Of a stretch of DNA of 64,000 nucleotides, positions 1 to 11,781 are shown one piece after another. Every line of letters begins with the position of its first letter. The stretch's first letter is position 1. A program made the translations under genes and the position numbers. The notes below the pieces were generated by a model. That model was not told the origin of the DNA and ran no database searches. It worked only from the letters and a program-made list of their open reading frames with translations. Source of the DNA: Arenicola marina (taxonomy: Eukaryota; Annelida; Polychaeta; Arenicolidae); NCBI GenBank assembly GCA_964019135.1, contig OZ025265.1, positions 26,325,143 to 26,389,142 of the forward strand. Direction: 5' to 3'.

Positions 1-2249
1 CCCCTTGCGATATATAGCATACGGTAGCCCTCTCACTAAGATATCGGTAGGGGTGCAATTATCATAGGAGAAGCAGCATCCATGAGATTTGGTACCCCCC
101 TGCGATATACAGCATACGGTAGCCCTCTCACTAAGATATAGGTAGAGGGTGCAAATTCCCACAGGAGAAGCAGTATCCATGAGATTCGGTACTCCCCTCA
201 CCCTGCGATATATAGCGTACGGTAGCCCTGGCTCTAAGATATAGGTAGGGGGTGCAAATTCCCACAGGAGAAGTAGTATCCATGAGATTCGGTACCCCCC
301 TCACCCTGCGATATATAGCGTACGGTAGCCCTCTCACTAAGATATCGGTAGGGGTGCAATTATCATAGGAGAAGCAGCATCCATGAGATTTGGTACCCCC
401 CTGCGATATACAGCATACGGTAGCCCTCTCACTAAGATATAGGTAGAGGGTGCAAATTCCCACAGGAGAAGCAGTATACATGAGATTCGGTACCCCCCTC
501 ACCCTGCGATATATAGCGTACGGTAGCCCTGGCTCTAAGATATAGGTAGGGGGTGCAAATTCCCACAGGAGAAGCAGTATCCATGAGATTCGGTACCCCC
601 CTCACCCTGCGATATATAGCGTACGGTAGCCCTGGCTCTCAGATATAGGTAGGGGGTGCAAATTCCCACAGGAGAAGCAGTATCCATGAGATTCGGTACC
701 CCCCTCCCCTTGCGATATATAGCATACGGTAGCCCTCTCACTAAGATATCGGTAGGGGTGCAATTATCATAGGAGAAGCAGCATCCATGAGATTTGGTAC
801 CCCCCTGCGATATACAGCATACGGTAGCCCTCTCACTAAGATATAGGTAGAGGGTGCAAATTCCCACAGGAGAAGCAGTATCCATGAGATTCGGTACTCC
901 CCTCACCCTGCGATATATAGCGTACGGTAGCCCTGGCTCTCAGATATAGGTAGGGGGTGCAAATTCCCACAGAAGAAGCAGTATCCATGAGATTCGGTAC
1001 CCCCCTCCCCTTGCGATATATAGCATACGGTAGCCCTCTCACTAAGATATCGGTAGGGGTGCAATTATCATAGGAGAAGCAGCATCCATGAGATTTGGTA
1101 CCCCCCTGCGATATACAGCATACGGTAGTCCTCTCACTAAGATATAGGTAGAGGGTGCAAATTCCCACAGGAGAAGCAGTATCCATGAGATTCGGTACTC
1201 CCCTCCCCCTGCGATATATAGCGTACGGTAGCCCTGGCTCTAGGATATAGGTAGGGGGTGCAAATTCCCACAGGAGAAGCAGTATCCATGAGATTCGGTA
1301 CCCCCCTCCCCCTGCGATATATAGCGTACGGTAGCCCTGGCTCTAAGATATAGGTAGGGGGTGCAAATTCCCACAGGAGAAGTAGTATCCATGAGATTCG
1401 GTACCCCCCTCCCCCTGCGATATATAGCGTACGGTCGCCCTGGCTCTCAGATATAGGTAGGGGGTGCAAATTCCCACAGGAGAAGCAGTATCCATGAGAT
1501 TCGGTACCCCCCTCCCCTTGCGATATATAGCATACGGTAGCCCTCTCACTAAGATATCGGTAGGGGTGCAATTATCATAGGAGAAGCAGCATCCATGAGA
1601 TTTGGTACCCCCCTGCGATATACAGCATACGGTAGCCCTCTCACTAAGATATAGGTAGAGGGTGCAAATTCCCACAGGAGAAGCAGTATCCATGAGATTC
1701 AGTACTCCTCTCACCCTGCGATATATAGCGTACGGTAGCCCTGGCTCTAAGATATAGGTAGGGGGTGCAAATTCCCACAGGAGAAGCAGTATCCATGAGA
1801 TTCGGTACCCCCCTCACCCTGCGATATATAGTGTACGGTAGCCCTGGCTCTAAGATATAGGTAGGGGGTGCAAATTCCCACAGGAGAAGCAGTATCCATG
1901 AGATTCGGTACCCCCCTCACCCTGCGATATATAGCGTACGGTAGCCCTGGCTCTCAGATATAGGTAGGGGGTGCAATTATCATAGGAGAAGCAGCATCCA
2001 TGAGATTTGGTACCCCCCTGCGATATACAGCATACGGTAGCCCTCTCACTAAGATATCGGTAGGGGTTGCAAACTCTCACAGGAGAAGCAGTATCCATGA
2101 GATTCGGTACCCCCCCCCCCCCCCTCCCCCCCTGCGATATATAGCATACGGTAGCCCTGGCTCTAAGATATCGGTAGAGGGTGCAAATTCTCACAGGAGA
2201 AGCAGTATCCATGAGATTCGGTACCCCCCTGCGATATATAGCATACGGT
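1..2249. repeat. ~101-bp tandem repeat array (left end cut by window)
   Basis: About 22 head-to-tail copies of a 95-103 bp unit. Two main subtypes alternate: one with GGCTCTAAGATATAGG followed by CCCACAGGAGAAGC, the other with CTCACTAAGATATCGG followed by ATCATAGGAGAAGC. The longer subtype carries an extra CTCACC before CTGCGATATA. The short subtype recurs at 300, 400 and 500 bp, so copies are grouped in blocks of 3-5 monomers. Both strands hold 100-140 codon stop-free runs, but these only follow from composition and repeat length. One copy near 2110 contains an expanded C-run. The array starts before the window, so its full length is unknown. Confidence 0.95.
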
Positions 2250-2752
2250 TGTTGGGGCCCAAAACGTCCGACTGCCCAAAACGTCTTACATACCTAGGAA
2301 CAAACTGACAGTTACATTTGACGTTGCGCTACTACACAGTCTGCCTATATAAAGCCATGATAAGCTCGTTTTGTAGCCCTTCGTTAGCGATATACGAATA
2401 ACATTGAGGTTTTATGAGAAGCTGGGGAGGGAAGGGGGTGGGGGGCGGGCGTGTGAGCTTCAGTATGGGAACGGTGCGTAACAAGGCACGGAAAAAGCGT
2501 TAGCAATACTTTACAGGCTTAGCCTCTTTGCTCGTTATAGGACTTGTCACACCCTCCGGACCTAGATCTACCCATTAAAACAATATGTATTGCGAGATTA
2601 GGAGGGTACGAAACAAATCTGGGGACATATTTATTCTTTGATTATCGTGTTGTGCTTGGACAAAAATCGGCGTCTAACTGTGCATTGTGTTATAGGTGTG
2701 AAAGTCATGATCCTGGCCCGTTTTGGGCAGTCGGACGTTTTGGGTTCTCACA
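2250..2752. mobile_element. 503-bp TIR transposon (MITE-like), copy 1
   Basis: The ends are inverted repeats sharing CCCAAAACGTCCGACTGC followed by CCAAAACG, and the element runs TGT...ACA. It sits inside the last monomer of the 101-bp array. TACGGT occurs directly before (2244-2249) and after (2753-2758), a 6-7 bp target duplication; one extra shared base makes the length ambiguous. No transposase is present, so it is non-autonomous. A relative lies at 58383-61455 with the same ends and its own duplication. I do not assign a superfamily. Confidence 0.85.
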
Positions 2753-2815
2753 TACGGTAGCCCTGTCACCAAGATATCGGTAGGGTGTGCACATTCTCAC
2801 AAGAGAAGCCGTGAG
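2753..2815. repeat. Right-hand remainder of the 101-bp array monomer
   Basis: TACGGTAGCCCTG, AAGATATCGGTAGGG and the AGAGAAGCCGTGAG tail match the 101-bp unit. This is the half-monomer displaced by the TIR element. The array ends here, and the ~280 bp that follow show no recognisable feature. Confidence 0.85.
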
Positions 2816-3095
2816 GAGACCGGGGCTAGTTCGGCCAGTTTTCACTAAAATTGATCTTTAGGCCATTATTTCCTAGCTAGGAAGCCATGTTACGTCTGAT
2901 ATAATATGTACATATCTCGGCTAAGACACTGGCATTATTTTACAGTTGTGGATTGTTTACCAACAACATAATTTAACACCAAAGACACTATGGTTTAGGC
3001 AAGCAAAATGAATAGTAGACAGTGAAAATAACTGTTTTCCGAAAAAGTTTCAAACGGCGTGCCATGCAAGACAGGGTGGGTAGATGCATTTATGC

Positions 3096-3626
3096 TTAGC
3101 TAACGTGAAATCTTTTGCTGGCAAGTAACACCTTCTGCGACTCTGTCAGGTACAACCCATCCATGAGGACCACCGCACTACTCTCGGCCTCTGAGTTAAC
3201 GGCCTTCAGGCAGTTCCAATCAATGTGGTAGTAGTAATGCCTCCAGGAGTGGTGGTGGTAGCCAAGAGCCTTGCTGCGCATGCAGAAGGGTTTGTTCTCG
3301 TATCTCCTCGCTACAAGGGTATCGTCAACCTCATGTGCCTGGAATCCGCCCTTGCAGCCCTGACACCGTTTGACCCGTTTGCTGAGTTTGGTGACGGTGT
3401 AGGTTGAGGACGATATCACGGGCTGGGACTTGGCCCGGTTGAGACGCCTTCTACCGCTTGTTTCCCCCCCCTCGTGCTTGCGGTTGTGGGATGGTGCGGG
3501 TGCTGGGCATTGTCCGCCGGGCGCCACTGGATGACTCGGTTGATCGCAGTTTAAGCACAAGAAATCTGGTTGTGGGCTGTCCAGGCACCTTGCGTGGAAC
3601 CAGCGTATGCACTGGACACATTTGAT
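3096..3626 (-). CDS. Cys/His-rich C-terminal exon with PHD-like finger, likely mobile-element derived
   Basis: A 3' exon candidate running to a stop at 3096. A splice acceptor (CGTTTCAG) ends just before 3626, so the apparent in-frame start further upstream is probably intronic. The first part reads CVQC-IRWFHARCLD-FLCLNC, a partial PHD-type zinc finger. A basic Pro/Ser linker follows, then a second cysteine module starting RCQGCKGGF and ending YYYHIDWNCLK. Similar CxxC/YYH modules occur in uncharacterised invertebrate proteins linked to transposon integrases (recalled, not searched). It lies on the same strand as the integrase pieces at 4931-5168 and 7448-7600 and downstream of them, so it may belong to the same element, perhaps Ginger-like. 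Function unknown. Confidence 0.4.
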   Translation of the reverse strand: MKCVQCIRWFHARCLDSPQPDFLCLNCDQPSHPVAPGGQCPAPAPSHNRKHEGGETSGRRRLNRAKSQPVISSSTYTVTKLSKRVKRCQGCKGGFQAHEVDDTLVARRYENKPFCMRSKALGYHHHSWRHYYYHIDWNCLKAVNSEAESSAVVLMDGLYLTESQKVLLASKRFHVS

Positions 3627-3840
3627 CTGAAACGATGTACGGCGCAATTATAATATTCGTGATATTAAAGCTTATATAGTAATCCCGAGGTATAAACCAC
3701 AAGTTTAGTTGTCTAATTCAAGAAGCATTTGCTGGGGCAGTGTCTGGAGAAACCCATGTGGCACGACATTTATTCTTCGTCTGTTCGTAATAGGCCAGGC
3801 TGGACTGCAATAAAATCTAAGGGGTCCAGGGTGGCTTTTT

Positions 3841-3945
3841 TTCGACACGGCGACACGGCGATTTTTAAATCGACAACGCGGCATTGGGGTTGTCTTAAAA
3901 TCGACACGCGACACGGACCTTTTCTTAAAATCGACACGCGACACG
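3841..3945. repeat. Short repeats of ATCGACACGCGACACG
   Basis: The motif (TTAA)AATCGACACGCGACACG occurs twice in good form (3897 and 3928 areas) and two or three times in decayed form upstream, with a period of about 32 bp. It ends in a C-run at 3947-3958. No coding meaning is seen. Confidence 0.7.
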
Positions 3946-3958
3946 TGCCCCCCCCCCC

Positions 3959-4629
3959 TCAGGGGCCCTAATCTAGTGACTAACCTGATGTTTATTATTT
4001 ACTAAGACTGATCAAAATACTTGTATAAAAGTTATTATATTAGATGTATTAAATAATCAGTTTAATATAAAAGACGCAATAATATTTTTGGATACAAATC
4101 CGTTGCAATTATTCTTATCTTCCTTAGAAGGAGGTGTGGTGGGAAACAGAACCTATAGTCCCTATGTCACATGGCAGGTAAAAGGAAGCCACACTGCTAT
4201 AGTAAAGTACTCTCGGAGATACCGTACCATACGTTGCCGCGCCCCACTACAGAACCCAGTCGAGTTCGGTTTATGACAACAATCCATCTATGCAGAGAAC
4301 AATAACACAAGCATCCAACCCCATCCCATCACATCCCCCACCCACCCACTCCCAACAATACAGGTGGCACTGGACCATCACTAGTTATTCAATGCAAACA
4401 GGATAATTATGGGATTAGAAGGTGGTCCACTTTCGGGTACCAAACCGGCTTAATTTGTTTTATCTGGTTATGTCTCGGGGTGAGGCACAAAGGACCAGAA
4501 GGGTAGAGGTGGTTGGAGGGGGGGGGGGGTGCATCTCCACAGGAAGACATTAATGATACTCTCGACATAGAAAGTGTGACGCTCAGTTTGGAGACTAAAG
4601 CAGCCTGAGTGAACATATTAAAGTAATCA
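3959..4629. other. No gene recognised
   Basis: AT-rich sequence with a G-run at about 4518-4528. Short open frames here show no protein family features. Confidence 0.5.
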
Positions 4630-4745
4630 TCAAAAGTAATCATGATTACGATTACATTGCTTTTAAAAACAGTGTAATCGATTACGATTACTTGGAAAAT
4701 GTAATCGATTACAATCGATAACGATTACTGATTAAGATTACCCTA
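4630..4745. repeat. GATTAC/GTAATC inverted-repeat cluster
   Basis: TGATTACGATTAC and GTAATCGATTAC motifs are packed in both orientations, including the palindrome GTAATCGATTAC. Such clusters are common as subterminal repeats of hAT-type DNA transposons. No transposase or clear element ends were found, so that link is an inference. Confidence 0.6.
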
Positions 4746-4930
4746 TGTCTGGTCATGACGTTCAGTGAGTTATGGCCACATTGACATCTAATATGCGATG
4801 TCCCAATCTAACGGCTGCATTTCCAAACAACACTCATTTTCGCGTAGAAAGGGGTTAGCTCCTATATTGTTGTGGTGCGGTGGAAACATATCATCATCTC
4901 GCCGCTAAACCAAGGATTTATTTCACTTAC

Positions 4931-5168
4931 CTTGTTAACAAATTCCCTTCCTTGATCTGTTAATATGCAATGTGAAGCCCCGTGACGGTAGAAAATTTCC
5001 ATCAGGCACGAAGCAACTGATTCGGCAGTTTTATCTTTCAGTGGAAACGCTTCCACCCACTTTGTATCTTAATCAGTCGCTGTAAAGATGTATATACTTA
5101 TTTCCAGTCGTCGTGGTTACCAGGGGTCCCATGAGGTCGACGCCTAGCATTTCCCATGGGCCAGCTAC
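4931..5168 (-). mobile_element. Integrase catalytic-core fragment (Ty3/Gypsy or Ginger kin), fossil
   Basis: The translation shows the family signatures MLGVDLMGPL near the start and ILTDQGREF further on, as in the DDE core of Gypsy-type integrases and their Ginger/KRBA2-like relatives. The piece is bounded by an acceptor-like sequence (5168 side) and a donor-like GTAAGT (4931 side), suggesting an exon of an intron-bearing integrase gene. It is incomplete and treated as a broken relic. No terminal repeats were found around it. A zinc-binding integrase piece lies at 7448-7600 on the same strand. Confidence 0.7.
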
Positions 5169-7447
5169 CTATTAACAGAAGAGGGGATGTACATGTTTTT
5201 ATTTGATTAACAAAGGGCGTGTTATGATTAGACAATTTACACTCGATTTTTCTCCATTCTGTAATAGTGTCTTATGAGACATAGCAGTCATAGAAAAGCT
5301 GTGTAAAAAGAATTAAACATTAATTCACATTTATCCACGAATAATATGAAATGCTAATTTCTGTTTAAATGGCCAACAAGCATACCGTATTTCACGTTTA
5401 TTTTCGAATATCATGTCACACCATATATAGCAGTAACTGAGTCATTCTGCATCTGTTGGCTGGCATTTATAGTTACAATTACTTTAACTTTATCTTCCAT
5501 GAGCGACAAAAACCGCGAGGTGTGCATGAAGTCGTGTGTAGTGAACGTTTTGGCACGTTTAATTGTGTCAAAGGAATCGACCGTGAATTGTTCTGCCAGT
5601 GGGTGTGTTTCCAATATGTATGCATGTGTAACTAATGGTTGCACTATTATTTACAACCAGGGAACAATTACTAAATGTCCTCCTACCGTGCGAGCAACTT
5701 AGCTTTCCCCTGCCTAAGTAAAGAAATGACACATGTTTTGTCTCAAGGTTTGAATTTAGCACAATATTATGATATTTCACTCGCCGCGGAAGACGATTTT
5801 CGTCTGTCGCTAATTGATGATGATATAGGATAGGATTATCGAAATTCGGGGAAGATCGAACAAAGACGTGGATTTCTAGGCGGTCTAACATGGTATAAGT
5901 TTACAAATATTTACAAATTTGTATGAGGGGCTCTCCTTGTGTAGTCCTTAATTAGGGCAATAGACTGCAGATCAATAGCTCCTGGGTTCGAATCTTTTGC
6001 AATAAGCGTTTATACGGGCACGGGTGGATCTCGGGCGAGAGGCGGGGGGGTAGGGGAGTTTCACTTACCCCCAACGTACCCCTTGGTAAGTTGAGCAAGG
6101 CTCGTTTTCGTAGATGCCTCCCTCCCCCCCCCCCCCCCATCAAGCAAGGGAATGTTAAGTACATTAGTGGACACCCACGACCGCGTTATTCTTTTTTACT
6201 CCCTGCCCCCCCCCCCGACACTCCCGGTCGCAAGGTTTCAGATAGCAGAGATCCCCCCCCCCCCCACCTCCATTCTAAAATGTCTATATATCCGCCCTTG
6301 TAGGCGACATGCAGAATTCGAATGAAACAATATCGCGTATTACATATCAGGCCACATATGTTGTCTAGGCCTGTATACTGTTTACTGACAAATATTCTTC
6401 CGTGAATCCATAGTTATTCATGGGTAATTTTGGTGTATTGCACGAGTTAACATTTGTCAATGATGTTGGTGTATGAAGAAAACTGGTACAACACACGTTG
6501 ACACACGTAATAGGTAAGTATCGAGTTATTATTTTCCTGGGTGGGTCATTGTTGTGACGGAAATATAATGACCCGCCCTGGTAAAATAATGGCCTCCTTC
6601 TGCGGCACAACACGACTCTGATGAAACAATAGAAGCATGCAGTAACGGGTGTTAATTGATAGAGCTTGTTAAATAAAGTATCTTGCCCCTTGGTGCTACT
6701 AGTTTCTCTGTTATTGTATTTGCTGTAGCACGAGTTTTAAGCTGCTTAATGCATGACACTTGGCCACGGTCAGCTTATCTGATTTCTTAATCCGCCTGCC
6801 ACCCACTTTCCGGGCCCTCCAGTCGTTCCCCAGTCTAACCCTGCAAACCGAACTTATCAGTCCGGTGACTAACTAAACGCGTCTTTGAACGAAAACTTAT
6901 AGGCACTGCGAGTCAATAGGCAACAATCATTATTAATTGACAGAATTTAATTGTTTGATGTATCTAAGTTTACGGACAGTAGATGTCGGAGGTAATTTTG
7001 TTACTGCCAATGTTCCGCCAAGCAGAAAATTTATTATTTTTAAGCATCCGCAAATTTACGTGGTATAAGGTTATTTCTATAGCGAATTATGTCTAGCGAA
7101 CCTTGATTGACTGCAGCGGTTCCTTCTTCTCGAGGGATCCTACCCCCTGACACTTGTCACATGTCGCGATCTTTGTGAAGAAGGCAGAAAGCATAAAAAT
7201 GATATTATAATTAAAAGAAAGAAATGTATCAATGCTCCACGAATTAATAATAAATATTATTCCATTGCTAAGTTATATTGACAATTTCATATATTATAAG
7301 TAATGCGCTTTCACAGACACATATAAGCAATAACCGGATCCATGCACCTTACTTTAATTTTCTGCACAACTACGCATCCACAAACAAATCTTTAACAAAT
7401 ACTAGCCCAAAAAATGTTATAGGGCAAACGGTGTTTTGGAAACTTAC
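5169..7447. other. No gene recognised; poly-C tracts
   Basis: Lies between two integrase pieces. It contains C-runs at about 6125, 6208 and 6253, and a tRNA B-box-like GGTTCGAATC at about 5984 with no foldable tRNA. Short open frames at 5411-5891 match nothing I know. Confidence 0.5.
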
Positions 7448-7600
7448 CCATATCCGGATGTCGTCGGTCTGGCCCGGCCAGTAACATCGCTGACATATGG
7501 CATCTGCGGTTTTATTGATGCCACTATGTCCACCAATTTTACTGCCATTAAAAATTCTCGCTGAACACTGCCAGACACTCTTCTTTTCTCTTCAGGACCT
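7448..7600 (-). mobile_element. Integrase zinc-binding (H2C2) domain fragment, fossil
   Basis: The translation includes GGHSGINKTADAI followed by RCYWPGQTDDI, the hallmark of the N-terminal HHCC domain of Gypsy/Ginger-type integrases. A GTAAGT donor-like sequence immediately follows on the minus strand. It is probably from the same relic as 4931-5168, about 2.3 kb away. Incomplete and broken. Confidence 0.65.
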
Positions 7601-9739
7601 CAGTCCTTTTGCCACTTGATGTGTGGATTAGGTGCTGATTACCAGTCGTAGTCGCATTTTCTAAAATAGAAACGATCGCATTAAAACATATTCAGGGAAT
7701 TGGTAAAAAACGATGAAAATAAAATGAACAAAAGATTTTGCTTCGAGAGTTCACAGCCAAATATACCTGTGACAAACATGGCCACATTAGGATATAATTA
7801 TATCCTAGTGATGTGCTGTAAGCCAATTTTATAAAAGGCTTTATTCACAAATAAGGTCATCAGGTTTACCGACTGACTAAATAAGAACCGATAACTTTTC
7901 GCTTCTAGAAAACGTTGATTGTTATCTTTCAAAAATAAAATGAAACGTTGTGTATCTCTAAGTCGATCAATCGGTTCGGCACGGAAACGATTAGCTGAAA
8001 TTAGCAGCGGATTACGGGTTGCTCATGTGACTAAACAAGCAATTTCGATCGCTGCCGCAAGTCAGCCAAGTTTTGACCATTGTATTCTGATGCCACTCAT
8101 GCAATGTACGTATATATAACTGTAGCGAACTGCCTCGGCAGTATCGAAATCAAAGTTAGTGAGCTAAATGGCCGGACTATCTGGCTTGATATAGTCAAAA
8201 CTTAGCCAGTTTCAAGCCAAAAAATATTGTAATAATAATGTAAGTTGGAGAATGTGATAGGAACGGTTTTGTTTGTGTATCTCACGCAATATTCGTGTAG
8301 TGTCTTCGCTGTAATAATTAAGCGGGAGGGAAGGGGGCTCAAGGGGGGGTCGTGTTCGCAGATAACGATGAATAAATTTCTTAATTACCAGATCACCATG
8401 AACTAAGAGGAGAAATCTCCGCATACAAAGAAAGCGCAGATACATGATATAAATTGGCGATTTCTCGATGCACGGTTATTTAATATTATAATTCCAAGTG
8501 CACGACTAACGGAAATCATTGATCACGGTGGTCGGCTAATATCTCATTCTCAGTTCACGAAGAATTATTTTCTTCGTTCCCAATTCATAATGAAATGAAA
8601 AAATGATGGTTTGTTGACAGATCTGGACTCACGACTGTGCATAGACCTGGATTCTAGCGCAGTTGCTTCATTGTTCCACCTTGTCCCGTCGCCCCCTTCC
8701 ATCTGTTGCAGTAGATTCCTATTTTCATTTAGATATCTTATTTAAGAGAAGTAGATATTCGTCATTACGTGATTGATTGCAGGAGTCTCGTCAGATCTGG
8801 ACTCCTACCTTCAATTTGGTGTTGTGTGGTCAGTTAATGTTTCACCGGGAACTGGCCCGACACTGTCACTTTAGAACGCGTCTGTCAAGATGACCGTATC
8901 AGACTGTCGGTAGGGCTCCATGTTCGTCAATCTTGAAATTATCCATCAATTATTGGATCATCAGAAGTCTAGTCGCCATAGGGGAAGTAGGGCTTAACTA
9001 CACAGGCAGTCAGTTATCGAAGAAATATTAGATTTGATTTTGATTTGATCTTTATTTTCCATCAAAGTGATGAGTATACGATCAGGTCACTTAAGTAAAT
9101 TAGAATTCAATAGCTTCCACTGAAACAGCCGAGCACATATATACATATCAAGGTATTAAAAGTGAAATTTAAGTTACTGATGATATGCCATTTGTCTCAT
9201 ATTTCTTGATAAGGGGCCAAAATGTTCCGAAACAAACAGTGTAATGCTTGCACTAAATCGCAATCCAAATTAGGAGTTCTGTTGTGCCGGCCGACATCCA
9301 CCTCAAGTGTTCCAGAAACACTAGACGCTGCACATAACCAGTGAGTAAACCCTAGATAATACCCATTATACAACGTTATGGAAGCATTTCAATATCACAA
9401 GTTTATTATATGAGAACAGATGCACTGGCATAACGGTCTAACATGTACCAGCGCCAATATCACCGTACACCGTACAGTCGTACAACCCTTCACATATCGC
9501 AGCATAACTCGCTCCTCTGCAGGATATATATACAGCCTCCCCATCAACTCATCTCTCGGACGTTTAACTTCCCGAAAGTGGCTTATTACCTCTATGGTTA
9601 AATATCTAAACTGTCTTGCTACGCTTAAAAATAGTACAAAAATACACAAACAGGTACAGTACTGCTATGAAGTAATTTTTCTGAACTGTACATTAATTTT
9701 CACGAATTCAGCAAAAACAGATACATATTTCTCTTCAAA
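7601..9739. other. No gene recognised
   Basis: AT-rich. GATCTGGACTC recurs at about 8621 and 8797. A TTTGATTTTGATTTGATCT run at about 9029 resembles simple sequence near LINE tails. No open frame here shows family features. Confidence 0.5.
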
Positions 9740-10600
9740 ACAAGCGTAGATCAGAAAATCCATTTTTAGAAACTGAATTCGAGATCATATGTAATTCGCA
9801 TGCAAAATACATACCGACGTTTCTTTATATCCCATAATCAGACCAGAAATAATTTTTCTCTCTCGTGAATCCAACGAAACTCATTTTGCAAAGCGTATCC
9901 TATCCCTCAACAACGCACAGTGTTCCTTGTTTCAAACACCATCGCAACATCACTGCGTATCATATCCTTTCAGTATCTAATAATTTGAACGATAGCATCA
10001 TATTCCACATTCAAATGACACTTATCGTTTGTTTAAAGTAGTGTTATGGCGTCATCCTATTGTCTAAACTGTACATAAATTAACAAGAATGTACTGTTTT
10101 AGCCAGCTGAGAAAACTCAACAAGACCAAACAATATTCCAGTTAAACAATCTTACTTTTATGTCACGAAATCGACAATCGCAGTCAATGCCAATCATGAG
10201 CAATAAATGTTTCTCTGAAACAAGTGTCAACCACAACGGATGATGAAATGGAAGCTTGACGCCCGATGGAATGCTCCAGCAGAACAGATATACATCGCTC
10301 TTTGAAACAAGCATAGATCACGAATCCAATTTTAGAAACTGAAATTGAGATCATAGCTAATTCTTACGCAAAATACATACCGACATTCCTTATATCCTTC
10401 AATAATCAAACTAGAAATCTTTTTTTTTTCATGAATCCCATAAAATTTCTTTTGCAAAGCGTATCCTAGCCATCAACATCGTTCATTGTTTCAAACACCG
10501 TCGAAGCATCGCTGCATATCATATCCTTTTAGTATCCAATATTTTGCACGATTGCATCATATTCCACCTTCAAATGATAATTATCGTCCGTATAAGGACA
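9740..10600. repeat. Diverged direct duplication, period ~565 bp
   Basis: About 9740-10035 and 10307-10590 align along their length: GCGTAGATCA / GCATAGATCA, AAAATACATACCGAC, TTTGCAAAGCGTATCCTA, TTTCAAACACC, then CATCATATTCCAC. Scattered substitutions and small indels show an old duplication. Neither copy contains a long open frame. Confidence 0.8.
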
Positions 10601-11046
10601 CATAATCCATGTAAATAGCATACGCGCCTTGATTCAACCCACAACTTAATGCTTGCAATCTGCAGATAAAATAAACTGACTTGATGCTGCAGGGTCTGAC
10701 GGGTCTTCCATTTTAGAACGAACGTTGATTCGGCTTAGCTCACGTATGACTCAAGCCTACCATTTGCTACAATAAGACACGTGGGTCCAGAGATGGAAGA
10801 CGAACCGGCTTCAGTCAGCCATTTCATTGCTTTAAGTTACAGAATACCCGTGTAACAGTGTAACGATTAGATAAACAGAAAAATCTGATACAATCCTCTC
10901 GTGGGTATAAACGGGTTTGCTGGTCGATCGCTGGACAACTAAGTGGAGAAAACTTAGCAACAATGACATATACTAATATTCAAGGCTGTAGTCAACTGAC
11001 ATCTGATAGTTACATTACACGTTAGCGACCAATTTTGTTATACTGT
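10601..11046. other. No gene recognised
   Basis: Unique-looking AT-rich sequence between the duplication and the 3' end of the LINE. Confidence 0.4.
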
Positions 11047-11615
11047 TTATATGTGCTTGTTTCGTCTAGATAAAACATCAAAGCGATCAAAGCGTCCGCT
11101 TTCTATCATAAAATTTTGAACTTCCATAGTAAAACGTACATGCACGTTATCTGGACCGTAAAGAATCGAGTGTATATTATATGCTCTGAGTGGAACAAGA
11201 ATTGACGTCGAGCTTTGACATATAACGGACAACAGAAAAAATAGTCATCAGCGTCTTCGTATAAATGCCCACACTGACATTTTGGTGAATATATTATGTG
11301 CATACGACAAAAGTCAGCACAAAGCGGGCTACAACGCATCCTAAGCTGAGCGTGAATAATGGAGAATGCCCTGGTTCCCATACATTTCAACAGTTCAACT
11401 TTTGGTTTCGTCCCCGCTAGATGCTTTTTGAATTCCCCACGGTCTGAGATAATTCTGACATCCAATGGCAAGTTGTTCCACAGTTTAACCGTTGCAGGGA
11501 GGAATGATTGGTGATGGGATATTGTAACGACAGACAACGACAGATTTTGGGAGTTCCTGGTATTATATGGATTCCGCTGGGACACTGATGGTGGAAGCAA
11601 TTCACGTACATTCAA
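11047..11615 (-). mobile_element. LINE ORF2 C-terminal region (CR1/L2-like)
   Basis: The translation reads YNTRNSQNL, then SFLPATVKLWNNLPLDVR, then SIIHAQLRMRCS and CQCG...EDADDYFFCCPLY. This is the conserved tail of CR1/L2-type LINE reverse-transcriptase proteins, including the terminal CCHC-like cluster. The reading frame changes near 11230: the following segment (IHSILYGPDN..., SGRFDRF) fits the family in the neighbouring frame down to 11047. The copy is therefore inactive. It is the 3' half of the LINE whose RT part lies at 12600-13255. The two are separated by ~1 kb that includes a minisatellite. Confidence 0.85.
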
Positions 11616-11781
11616 TTACACATATTCGTTTTCTGCCCAGTCAATGACGCATTTAATCACCCTCCGCCCTTCCATTCGCTTTCATTAAACCTTACATAAA
11701 TGACAAACAACCTTATTCAGTGACTTTATTTACAGGACAATATATGGCAAGGCATGGAAAAACTGATCACATGGGGTTCAC

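Noticed and set aside
131-2308. 100-144 codon frames in the first tandem array as proteins
   Set aside because: They follow the 101-bp repeat period, appear on both strands and share no known domain.
5940-5995. tRNA gene
   Set aside because: Only a B-box-like GGTTCGAATC is present; no cloverleaf pairing or proper A box could be drawn.
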